This document shows positions 12,061 to 21,950 of a stretch of 64,000 bases of DNA, in pieces. The notes beneath the pieces were generated by a model that saw only the letters and a list, made by a program, of their open reading frames with translations, made no database searches and had not been told where the DNA came from. A program made the translations under genes and the position numbers. The DNA is from Primulina eburnea (lineage: Eukaryota > Streptophyta > Magnoliopsida > Lamiales > Gesneriaceae). The stretch is from assembly GCF_022965805.1 (NCBI RefSeq), contig NW_027331280.1, positions 36,001 through 100,000 of the forward strand, read 5' to 3'. The number at the start of each line of letters is the position of its first letter. Within the stretch, counting starts at the first letter, position 1.

Positions 12061-12957
12061 ATAAAACCTTCAGCTGGTGATACCCTGATCGAAGGTAGAT
12101 CTTAGAGAACACTGTAGCTCTCTGCAACTGATCGAACAAGTCCTCGATCCTTGGTAATGGGTATTTATTCTTGACCGTTACTTTGTTCAGTTCTCGGTAA
12201 TCGATACACAGCCTCATGCTCCCATATTTCTTCTTTACGAATAGTACTTGTGCACCCCATGGTGAGAAACTAGGCCGGATGAATTCCTTGTCAAGAAGCT
12301 CCTGAATCTGTTTCTTGAGCTCTAACATCTCAGCTGGAGCTAAACGGTACAGTGCCTTCGAGATTGGCACAGTGCCTGACATAAGGTCAATGGAAAACTC
12401 CACCTCTCTCTCTGGTGGAAGGCCTGTGACGTCATCTGGAAAGATGTCAGGAAAATCTCTGACTACTGGCACATTAATTAATGACGGAGTGGGTACGTCA
12501 GGTGTAAAAATAATGTTAGTCAAGAAAGCCTGACAACCATTGTGCATAAGTCTCCGTGCCTGAATGCGAGAGATCATGCGAGGGAAACTCCTCCATCTAG
12601 CTGGCTCAAAGAGAAACTGCTCTATTCCCAAAGGTCTTACTAACACTGACCTTTTCTGGAAATCAATAAGAACTATGTTTTTTGTCACCCAGTCCATTCC
12701 CAAAATAATATCAAATTCTGGCATCGGCAACCCGATCATATCGGCATATACTAGGTGGACCTGCAATTCCAGATCGATGTCTCTGACTACACTAGTAGCT
12801 GATAATTCTTCCCCTGATGGGACTGTCACTGAATAGCTTGCGTCGAGTCCAATAGACTTGATGTCCAGATGATTAGCGAACGTCTTCGAGATAAAAGAGT
12901 GGGTGGCCTCTGAGTCTATCAAGGCCTTCGTGGCGACTCTTTTTATGATAATATTTC
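12061..12957 (-). pseudogene. Element A protease and RT N-terminal part
   Basis: One long minus-strand reading frame begins near 12922 (within [10 protein letters not shown]). The protease active site, normally DSGA in this family (intact in element C), is DSEA here, with Gly changed to Glu. Then come the GMDW motif (ILGMDW), the linker [18 protein letters not shown] region, and RT motifs [37 protein letters not shown] and RSGYHQLKV. It is cut at 12061 by element B. This 300-residue stretch is the best preserved part of A, but it is not functional without the rest. Confidence 0.88.
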
Positions 12958-13135
12958 CTAAGACATGTTAGCACCACACAAAACTTATATCCCAAAACTC
13001 TAACCTTAATCTCATGCATAATAGAAAATTTCTACACAAATTCACCAAACTTACTAACTAGCACACTAATGATCCCAAATCAAATTCAAAAAACAGCCTG
13101 GCAAAATAATACGGTGCTTAATTAAATAAGTTTAC
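12958..13135 (-). other. Putative spliced intron between gag and protease of element A
   Basis: On the minus strand the gap begins GTAAACTTATTTAATT and ends GTGCTAACATGTCTTAG (178 bp). Joining the flanks gives ACC-GGA-AAT in frame, so ...LLTG runs into NIIIKR of the protease. Read unspliced, the frame hits TAA after five codons (TGKLI). The matching gap in element C (48680-48842) has the same ends and the same GTGCTAA box. Donor, branch-like site and acceptor all fit a plant intron; splicing itself has not been shown. Confidence 0.72.
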
Positions 13136-14173
13136 CGGTCAATAATGTCGTTTCTGGGTTCACTTCCTGAGCATGCATGGCGAACACTCTTCCCTGGGTC
13201 GGCTGCCTCTACTGTGGGCACTCTTTTAACATGTGATCGCTGGCTCCACATTTAAAGAACTTGCCCGATCCATATAAACATTGTCCCGGATGCTAGCGGT
13301 TGCACTTTGGGCACAGGCGGAGCCTTCTGCTGTGGAACAGGACCCTTGCCTTTCGGCGGTCCCTGAAATAGCTTCTTCCCCTGCTGACCCTGGAAGGGCC
13401 TCTTAAACTGGGGTCGCTGCTGTTGCTGCTGTTGCGGTACCTGAGAGGGACTCTTGCCCTGTCTATCAACCTCGATGTCCCTCTGGTCTTGCTCTGCCGC
13501 CAAAGCTCTAGACACGGCAACTGTGTAAGTAGTAGGACCAGCAACTCTGACATCACGGCGCAAGATCGGCCGCAACCTATCAATTAAATGCCTCAGCTTC
13601 TCCCGGGCATCATTAGCAATTAGGGGCACAACGTAACATCCCCTTTCGAACTTCCTCACAAACTCTGCAACGTTGTTGTCCCCCTAACGCAACGCCATGA
13701 ACTCCTTATTCAGGTGGGAGCGCACTTCCTCAGTGAAGTACTTAAAGTAGAAAACTTCTTTAAAGCCATTCACAGTCAACGTCTGCAAATTAATTGATAC
13801 TGACAAACTCTCCCACCATTGTCTGGCGTCCCCTGTCAGAAGGAACGTGGTACACCTGACCCGGTCTGCATATGTCAGCTCCATAAAATCAAAAATTACC
13901 TCAATGTACTTAATCCACCCCTCAGCTGGTCAGTGGTCTCCGAAAAATTGGGTTCATCCTCCTGAACCTCTCATACACTGCCTCAGTTCTAGGCCTCACC
14001 CCCGTGTCCACTGCAACCTGATTCCCCGCAAACTGTGCGAAGAACTGAGTCATACCTGCAAACATCTGTGCTTGCATATCTGGCGGTGGAGGAGGAGGAG
14101 CGTCTCTCCTCTCCTCTTGAGCCTCTTTGTCCTCATTCCTTGCTTCACGTTTAACCATACGTCTAGGAGGCAT
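13136..14173 (-). pseudogene. Element A gag
   Basis: The ATG at 14173 gives MPPRRMVKREA, matching MPSRRVVDHEA of element C. A proline run and DMQAQMFAGMTQFFAQF follow, then the capsid region with TFLLTGDARQWWESL (13684-13884), FVRKFERGCYVVPLI (about 13600-13660), a Gln-rich basic stretch and a zinc-knuckle region with CPKCNR and FKCGASDHMLKECP. It ends in GRVFAMHAQE before the intron-like gap. Stops at 13681-13683 and near 13920, and frame changes in the zinc-knuckle region, break it. Confidence 0.85.
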
Positions 14174-14919
14174 CCGGTTCCAAAATGTCTCCAAAGTGGA
14201 CTAATAAATATGAAGGAATTCCTCCATCACAAGGTAAATTTCATAAAAAACTGACGTTGATTGAATATCAGTCGAACAATCGGTACACAATTTCGAAAAG
14301 ATGATATAAAAGAAGGATTCCATTTTTTGTTGGCAATGAAGTTCCAGCAAACATTATGTTTTTATGGAGAAAAATATATGTGGTGATCTCAAATTAATGA
14401 CCAAAGTTTTTACTATTGTCATGATGGACTTTATGGCAGAAATAAGATAATGGTGAAAATCTTCGAAGGAAAAGAATAAGTCACCAAAAAATGATAAACC
14501 TAAAGAGACTGGAACTAAGTTGTGTGATGAACAAAGCCAGGGGTCGGGGAGTTCTAAAGCCGTGAAAACCGCCGTTTGGAGGAATCACCAATTTTGTGGT
14601 CTTTTAGGGAAAGAAAATATACTCCTCCGAACAGGAGGGAATCTGAATTGGGACTGAGACACAAAAACTACAATAATGTAAAAAAGTGTTGGCAATATGT
14701 TTGATGTGACTTCTCATTACATGCATCCAAAGTTTTATGGTAATGAAGGAGTCCGTGAAAATTCAGTGCCAAATTGAGGGAATAACACTCAGGGGCAATC
14801 TATTCCCCACACCCATTACAACAGGCTCTATTCTTGGACTTTGAGACTGTATGTAATGTTATTCAAGAGTTGTATGGCTCCAGGATGATTCCAATCAAAC
14901 GGCCAGAGTTTCACAACCC

Positions 14920-16380
14920 ATACTCTGATGTTGTTGATTGTGATAATCCGTATCCACGAGGATACTACATTCCAAATTTAACTTTATAATCGGGGGAAGA
15001 TGGCCTGTCTAGCATAAATCATGTAGCAAGATTTACGATACAATGAGGTGGATTAGCAAATTTGGATAATTTTTCTAACTAGAAGCTACGGTTATTCCCT
15101 AATTCATTGACTAACACAGATTTCACTTGGGATGCAACACTGCCTTGAAATTCTATATGACTTGGCATGACATGGAAAGGAAGTTCCATACACAATTTTT
15201 CAGAACATGTATCTGAGATTAGTATTGCATAATTATCAAGGATGGTCCGAAAACTAGGAGAACCTGCTAATGATTTCATATGTAAATTCAAGAGAGTGAG
15301 AAGCAGGTGCGGATTGTTCTTTCTAAATCAGAATATGTGAAGATGGCTCAGCGATGACTTGATTTGAGCTTAGAAAGAAATTGCAAGGGATGGAATTCTG
15401 CGATTTTTATGATATTGCTACAAAAGTATCAGAGTATGAAGAATTATTGCGCGAATAAATTTTTTTTAAAAAAATCCACTCTAGACTCTTACTTCCAAGA
15501 ATTTGAGGAAATCGACTTGGCAAAAGTGGCAAATTCTGGATCACGCACAGTTCCGTTATTAAAGTGCAAGAATGAAGAATTTTCAAGGAAGAACACTTCT
15601 CCAGTTCAAACGCCATATAACTTTTATGCGTCAAAGACAAATATTTTTTTAATCACTTGGTAAAGGAAAAGTTTATAACTTATAGCCCAGATCATAAGTT
15701 ACCAACCAAAGAGGAGATGAAGGCAAGTGACTGATGTAAGTGTCATAATTCTTTCAGCCATAAAGCTTGTTGGGATTTTAAATATTTCATACAAGAAAGA
15801 ATCAATAAGGGAATCCTGAAATTTACCTAGAAAAAAGAAGGAATGGTTGTGGACAAAGACCATTCCCCCCCCCCCCCCCCCCGGTGGTCAACGTGAATAT
15901 GAATAATACTGATTTGTGGTTTCTAATCAATGAGAGAATGAAGAGTGTAGTTGAAAACAGATCTGTCAGGCAGATATATATATAAGGAAATGCTGGATAA
16001 CTAGTAAGATGATATTTGAGGCTAAGAACAAAAGAACTGTAACTTTTAAAAAAAAATCATCATTATAATAGGGGAATGTATCTTAAAAAAGAGCAATGTG
16101 AGGTATGATGGGGGATCCATGGCCAAAAGGTCGGTGAACCAATACCTCGAAAGAAGCTCGTCTACTAAGGCCGTGAGTGATGAAAGAAGAGATGACCAAT
16201 AGTCATTCCAAAGATACTTCAGAGTTCACCACTCCTAGGATACTCACCAAATATATGAAATTAAGCCTCGTTTTGTTGTTTCTCTCATGGAAACTACCAA
16301 TTGGAAATGGAGGCGTGTTAAATATCCAAAGTTTCCAAAACCTCTTTCTCGAACCCAAAAATGATGATTGTTAAGGGAAA
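14920..16380 (+). pseudogene. Tat-type gag remnant
   Basis: The capsid part (about 14930-15350) contains NPYPRGYYIPN, GEDGLSSINHVARFTIQ and LRLFPNSLT, each characteristic of Tat gag. The C-terminal part (about 15670-15860) has YSPDHKLPTKEEMK and a CX2H-type CKCHNSFSHKACW box. Frames change several times and stops are frequent, so no start or end can be fixed. An 18-nt C run interrupts it at 15865-15882. Confidence 0.65.
15865..15882 (+). repeat. Poly-C run (18 nt)
   Basis: Eighteen C residues in a row lie inside the Tat gag remnant, in a place where the family encodes prolines (DHSPPPPP). It is probably an expanded proline-codon tract. Confidence 0.9.
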
Positions 16381-16439
16381 AGGCTGTGGAGCACATGTTG
16401 AATGTGGAAGAGTCATTGAAAAGAAGTAGATTGGGAGTA

Positions 16440-17344
16440 GGGCTACTAAGGATAATGATGAAGAATGTGATGACTTGTTATCAGAGGAAGACAATATTGT
16501 AGTCAAGAAAGCTACCTTCAAGGTGAGATAGAATCTTGTTTCATTTGAGTGTGTCACGGGCTCGTTGATTTTACCGGATGAGTTCAAACGCAAAAAGATG
16601 TTTGAATACGATGTCTCCATGGCAATAATATTATTATAAAATCCCTTCAAAATGGTATTATTATAAAATCCCTTCCAAATGGGATTTTGAAGGATTGTGT
16701 GGTGTTCTTGTTGATGAAGAGAAAATAGTGGTTATGAAGAAAGCTAGCAATGAGATGACTAAACATATCAAAACACTTTATATCACAACACTTGTTAATG
16801 GAAATCCGATGTCTAAATTATTGATAGATAATGAATTTGTTGTCAATATTCTAACCATAAAAAATTCTTCGAAAATTGGGGAAGAGTGTGGAAGACTTGA
16901 TTTTCACGGAAGTCTCTGTGACTACTTTTACTGGAGAATCTACAAAAACTTTGAGAGTTTTACCAGCAAATTTCATTATAGGGTCTCGATCCTCTCAATA
17001 AGCTTTCTTCGTGGTCAATTTCAGTGCTAGCTTCCATGCTTTGTTAAGGAGAGATTTTATTTATACCAATCTTTTTTGTGTCGTCATCCATGCACTAGTT
17101 ACTGTTAATGTGGAAAGGGGATGATGTAGAGGTGGTACAGGCCGATTCGCAGTCGTATCAATCTAATTTCGATGTTGTAGAAGCTAGATATTATGATCAA
17201 GGTTTTGTCCTATTAATTTTCATAACTACAAGGCGAATGGACGACTAGGGACAACGTACATGGATACTCAGAAAGTTAAAGAAGCATTTGAGAAGGTTCT
17301 CAAACCCACTACCATGGTCTCTCCTAGACCTAGTGCCGTCAAAA
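16440..17344 (+). pseudogene. Tat-type protease-region remnant
   Basis: The frame starting near 16695 has KHIKTLYITTLVNG followed by MSKLLIDNEFVVNIL, where Tat elements have VDNGSAVN; the usual active-site Gly is missing. Later frames give ASFHALLRR-like, DDVEVVQADSQSYQSN and VVEARYYDQGF, the usual segment after the Tat protease. A 33-bp partial tandem duplication with TTATTATAAAATCCCTTC occurs at 16629-16680. The region ends at the hAT-like element. Confidence 0.68.
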
Positions 17345-17967
17345 TAGGTCAGACATGTCGGGTCAACCCGCCCTTTCACGGAAAATATGCGGGGCGGGTT
17401 TCCATTTTGGCAGCCCATTTGGAGACGGGCCTAGGCGAGTTGGCTCCTTTGGGCCGCGGGTTTGGGCGGGGAGCAGCGGGGCGACCCGCCAATTTTTTTT
17501 CTTTTTTTTTTGTGAAAAATATATTTGATTTAGTGTTGAATGTTTGATTAAATCAAATTTATTCATAGATTTATCAATTGTTTTTATATATAATAATGTA
17601 AGCGCATTTTAATATCTTATATATTATTTTTTATAGTTAAATTTCTACTTATGTTATTCATATTATTTGGGTATGTGATTTTTTATACAAAATATAATAG
17701 TTGACATCAAATTTGTATATTATATGTTTGATTGTGATATTTATTATTGTGTAACACTACTATTTTTTTCCTCAATCTCAAGTATTAGTGTTTTTTCTAT
17801 TTATTATTTTTTTAAATATTTTGGCAGGTTAGCCCACAACCCGGGACGGATTGGGTTGAACTTTAGGTGGCCCGTTTGGAGGCAAGTGTAAACAGGCCAA
17901 CCCAAATGGATCGCAACCCATAGCGGGGCGAGGCAAGCAGGTCAGGGTGCCTATCTTGACAGCTCTA
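17345..17967. mobile_element. GC-ended hAT-like non-autonomous element
   Basis: The block begins TAGGTCAGACATGTCGGGTC and ends TCTTGACAGCTCTA. Both ends are rich in GGGCGGGTT, GGCCCG and CAACCC motifs around an AT-rich centre. The reverse complement of the end (TAGAGCTGTCAAGATAGG) is imperfectly similar to the start, as in a common class of plant non-autonomous hAT elements. There is no coding capacity. I see no clean 8-bp target duplication (left CGTCAAAA, right CCTAAATC), so the family call is tentative. It splits the Tat remnant, whose frame seems to continue after it (SMIRPIIEEVDD). Confidence 0.5.
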
Positions 17968-18301
17968 CCTAAATCCATGATTCGACCTATTATTGAGGAG
18001 GTCGATGATTAAGTTCATTAAACAAACCATCTAAATAATTTTTATTGGCCTAAAATAAGTTGTGGGTGGAAATAACCTTGAGGCAATAAATGTTTCAAGC
18101 ATTTGAAGTTATTCTTAAAGCAACTTTTGCAAATGTTTTGGTGTATTAGATGTAAATATGCACATAAGCAAATGAAAAACACGAAGAAAGTGCATGATGA
18201 AATATCAACAAATGTCGAAAGAGTGTGCAAGCAACATGAATGGGAATACAAGGAAAACTTCGAATGTTTATTCCTACACTTCCAGATTATTGACAAGCAA
18301 T
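17968..18301. other. Unassigned stretch between hAT-like element and GTE fragment
   Basis: The first 45 bp may continue the Tat remnant (SMIRPIIEEVDD). A plus-strand frame at 18103-18363 gives a lysine- and cysteine-containing peptide that I do not recognise. No RNA gene or signal was seen. Confidence 0.4.
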
Positions 18302-18590
18302 GGAGACTGTGGCTGAATCAGAAGACTTTAGTATCTCTGATGTTGTCGGTGTCTAAGATGTAAGTTCAGAGAGGGAAGAGCTTGAGAATCATAGAAGAGA
18401 AGAGAAAGCACGATTGCAAGTTGAAGCTAAGCATGTAGAATTGTCTTGAAGAAAATCTGAAGCAGAAGCCGCTGCATAGGCTAGAAAGAAAATAGAACTT
18501 AAGAGGGAAGTTGCACATCAGGCTGTGCATAAGATGAAGCTGATTGTTGAAATCAATGAGAATAGTCGGTTCATGTAAGATCTCAAGTCA
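18302..18590 (+). pseudogene. Fragment of a GTE-type (BET bromodomain) gene, C-terminal coiled-coil region
   Basis: The plus-strand frame reads SEREELENHRREEKARLQVE, then RKSEAEAAA, ARKKIELKREVAHQA and VEINENSRFM. This matches, as I remember the family, the basic and acidic coiled-coil segment after the ET domain of plant GTE8/GTE10/GTE11 bromodomain proteins (EREELERRRREEKARLQAE, ending in INENSQFMEDL). In-frame stops lie at about 18359, 18446, 18476 and 18576, so it is dead. The bromodomain and ET domain are not in the window. It lies beside the Tat remnant and next to element D, and may be a captured or retroposed gene piece. The homology rests on pattern memory. Confidence 0.68.
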
Positions 18591-18743
18591 AGCCGAAACT
18601 CAGCAATTTAAATATGACGAACCACATGAACAAATGTTGCGCAACATATCTTCAAGTTTCAAAGCTATTGAATAAAAAAACCGAGGTAAGTCATAAAGTT
18701 GGACACATAAGCTTCAGTCACACAAAATCTCAAACACCTTGAG

Positions 18744-20285
18744 TGTGGGGACTCGGGCTCTAAATCAATTATCTTTGGGATTAACTGGATCTTTCCTAGA
18801 AAATGGGTCATAAAAAAATTTTCTTTTAAACATTATAAACTATTGTATATAACCATACACATGTGATAACTCTATTTATTCCAATAAAAGTAAGTACATG
18901 TCTTGTTCCATTTCATTTATACAAACTAGTGTTATTAACAAATTACATATCACATGTAGAACATCTAGTTGTCTTCTACGCCCGAAATCACCACGCAATC
19001 CAATCTCAGTCACGCTCTCCTTGACCCTGATCATGTCCCACCCGTTGTCATGCACACATACAGACATAACAACAGCCGGATACTCCAGTGAGAACAAATC
19101 CCAGTATAAAACATGTATGCATGCATGTCATGCAATTAAATACAAAATCATAACACATGAATCAGTATTTATGACACATTAGTGAATACAGATAAAACTC
19201 TTCGACTCTTATTCTTTGACTCAACTCATATCTAAATCTATGGATCCCGGTGTGAATAAGACGTAACAATCTCCCACCTACTCTCCCAATCGGGGTGGCG
19301 GTACGTCTTATTCCCGGAATTCGGCCCTCCCTGTATCGAATATCTACAAAAGAAGTCGATCTTCCCCTATGTACATCGATATCACCGAACATCCGGTATC
19401 TTGACATATCTTCCAACGACTCACCTATCTCATGTGCATTGCTATAACTCTATAAACAAGGCATAACCATATCAAATTCTAAACAATCTAGTATGTGATT
19501 TTAGGAAACTCAAATAGGATCTAATTCGAGTTGTGTCTTCCTGAATCAACATTGAATAATACCTATCGGTGTTCAGTCTTTGTTGATGTCAAAGTCTTGA
19601 CATCGAAGCTTGTCGATATCAATCTGAAATGGTAATGTCGAATAGCACAATATCAATCAATAACTCAACCAATACATGTACGTATCAATATTCATTCCCG
19701 GTACATTTCAACGGCATAACGGCGTAATCTCCCGATACCGGTCAACTCAAACATCAATAATCAATAACAATAAGTCATAATTCTCATCATAACACAATCT
19801 ACCATGCTGAAATCTGCATAATTTCATACACATATATGCTGGAAAATCGTAATAATTGCATACGGTATCATTACTTCGATCCGATTTCGAATATACTATC
19901 GCCAACATCACAATAACAAATAATAGCAATCAAAATATGATTTCCCCAATCATCTCAACTTTAAAACATGCTGAAATGTAATAATACTTATATCCTTTCG
20001 AAGCTAGTAACAAGAGAAGCACAAATATAGACTCGGATTCAAATTCGGTTGGCCGGATCTTGCACCAGCTAAATTCTAAGATAGAAGGAATTTTGAACCT
20101 TTCATGGAAGTTCTCTCGGTGGTTTCTTTGTTGCTGTAAGGCTGAAATGAAGGATTACACATTAAGTATGCATGGCAATGACAAGTGTCTTATTCTTTGA
20201 TCTGCACGTCTCGCGCTCGGCTATAATCATATCAATTCGAAATCAATAATTCCAGATTAATAGAGTCAAAATCTCGGGCATTACA
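18744..20285 (-). repeat. 3' LTR of element D (left)
   Basis: In element orientation it opens TGTAATGCCCGAGATTTTG and closes CCCGAGTCCCCACA. It is 1542 bp, 156 bp longer than its partner, because the right copy lost the stretch matching about 19760-19915. It carries only one GC-rich motif (GCCGAGCGCGAGACGTGCAG, minus strand, about 20200-20222) where the related solo LTRs have arrays. Confidence 0.93.
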
Positions 20286-20300
20286 TTTCTTCCCCCTAAG
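20286..20300 (-). other. Polypurine tract of element D
   Basis: The minus strand reads CTTAGGGGGAAGAAA immediately before the LTR start. Confidence 0.85.
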
Positions 20301-20382
20301 ATCTGATTTCGTCCCCGAAATCACAGGCAATCAAATTATATTAGAAAGTAATGTATAATCGAAACTGAATAGAAAACTCACA

Positions 20383-21950
20383 TCAGTGAAATAACTCTGG
20401 AAATCTTTGTCTCATGTCTGACTCTGTCTCCCAAGTAGCTTCTTCGACCCCGTGACGACTCCACTGAAATTTCACAAGCGGAATTGTGTTCGCTCTGAGC
20501 TGCTTTTCTCTTCGATCCAGAATCCGAATCGGCTTCTCAAAATAACTCAAAGTCTCATCGAGTTCAGTTTCGTCGTGCTGAAGAATATGAGAAGTATCTG
20601 GCAGATTATATTTCCCTAGCATCGATACATGAAAAACGTCATGTATCTCAGATAGCGAAGGAGGAAGAGAAAGTCGATATGCATGATCACCAATATTCTC
20701 AAGAATTTCGTACGGACCGATGTATCTAGGAGACAATTTTCCACGTTTGCCAAATCTGACAATGCCTCTGAAAGGAGAAATCTTCAAAAATACTCTGTCT
20801 CCTTGTTCAAACACTAACGGTCGACGACGTACATTCGCGTACTTGGCTTGTCTATCTTGCGCTGTCTTCATTCTTTTCTGGATTAGTTTCACTTTCTCAG
20901 TCATTTCTCGGATCATATCAGGCCCAAGTTCTGGTATTTCAGATATATCATCCCAATATAGAGGACATCTGCACTTTTTGCCATATAATGCTTCAAATGG
21001 TACCATCTCGATGCTTGTTTGATAGATGTTGTTGTATGAGAATTCACAAAGTGATAGTGAATCTTGCCAACTAGTGCCAAAATCTAGCACTACAGCTCTC
21101 AGCATATCCTCCAATGCCTGGATAGTCCGCTCTGACTTTCCATCGGTCTCAGGATGATATGCAGTACTCAGGTGCAATGTCGTACCTAAAGCCTATTGTA
21201 AACTGTGCCAGAAATGTGAAGTGAATCGGGGATCACGATCTGATATGATAGATTTCGGCACACCATGCAATCTAACCACCTATCTGACATATATCTCTGC
21301 CATATGATCATGTCGGTACGTCATTTTGTACGGAATAAAGCATGCTGATTTGGTCAATCTGTCAATCACGACCCAAATCGCATCACAGCCCCGGGATGAT
21401 CGTGGTAACTTCCTAACAAAATCCATGGAAATGTGATCCCATTTCCATTCGGGAATAGATAAACTCTGAAGTAAACTTCCGTGTTTCTTCCTCTCGGCAT
21501 TCACCTGTTGGCAATTCAAACACTTAAATACAAACTCTGTAAAGTCTGTTTTCATCTTTTTCCACAAAAACTGTGTCTTTAGATCATTGTACATCTTCCT
21601 GCCACCAGGATGAATACTGAACCGACTACAGTGCGCTTCTAACAATATCTGTTGTTTCAAATCTGAAACATCTGGTAGTACAAGACGGTTATTCACATAT
21701 AAAACATGATCATGTACCTGATACTCTGACTGATGTCCTGATCTGATCATCTCAATTGACTTCTGAACATTCAGATCAATTTTCTGTGCTTCTTTAATGC
21801 GAACAATCAATTCTGGTTCTATTTGAATCGTATCAAGTCGCAATGGTCTACTATCTGTATCAAATGATAATCCAGACAAACAGCAATATTCAATCAAATT
21901 CGAAACACCTATCGTCGATAAGGATAGAGCACATACCTTTCGACTCAAGG
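20383..21950 (-). pseudogene. Element D integrase with chromodomain-like tail
   Basis: Two minus-strand frames cover it. The right one (21280-22071) ends RNase H and gives the zinc-binding region ([18 protein letters not shown]) and the core start ([25 protein letters not shown]). The left one (20383-21177) gives HPETDGKSERTIQALE, the GPY/F region (KLSPRYIGPYEIL), FHVSMLGKY and the tail FQWSRHGVEEATWETESDM followed by RQRFPELF. The DRDPRF-like catalytic segment falls between the frames (about 21180-21280) and is damaged by a stop. Integrase inserts the cDNA; the chromodomain-like tail is thought to steer chromoviruses to certain chromatin. Confidence 0.9.

Larger units (their letters stand above)
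1..14192 (-). mobile_element. Element A: Tekay-like Ty3/gypsy retrotransposon, broken by two later insertions
   Basis: Pieces of one minus-strand gypsy polyprotein lie in the expected order from right to left: gag (13136-14173), an intron-like gap, protease and RT (12061-12957), an RT piece (4494-4649), then RT, RNase H and integrase (101-2426), a PPT and the start of the 3' LTR (1-47). The order is interrupted by a solo LTR (2427-4493) and by element B (4650-12060); the reading resumes on the far side of each. Its proteins and LTR start closely match element C, so A and C are one family. The 5' LTR is missing: similarity to C ends about 15 nt upstream of the gag ATG, where a Tat-like remnant begins. 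The polyprotein has many stops and shifts and is dead. Confidence 0.9.
14193..17344 (+). mobile_element. Tat-type (Retand/Ogre-like) Ty3/gypsy gag-protease remnant
   Basis: Scattered plus-strand frames match the gag and protease region of plant Tat elements. They include DNPYPRGYYIPNLTL, SSINHVARFTIQ, KLRLFPNSLTNTDFTW, GEPANDFICKFK, KLPTKEEMK followed by CKCHNSFSHKACWDF, then KALYI-like TLYITTLVNGNPMSKLLID, ALLGRDWI-like and EARYYD. LTRs, RT, RNase H and integrase were not found. The left edge abuts truncated element A and the right edge is cut by a hAT-like element. It is heavily mutated, so old. Confidence 0.75.

Noticed and set aside
13252..14254. Plus-strand frame 13847-14254 as a gene
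   Set aside because: It is antisense to element A gag and runs into the Tat remnant; no domain was seen.
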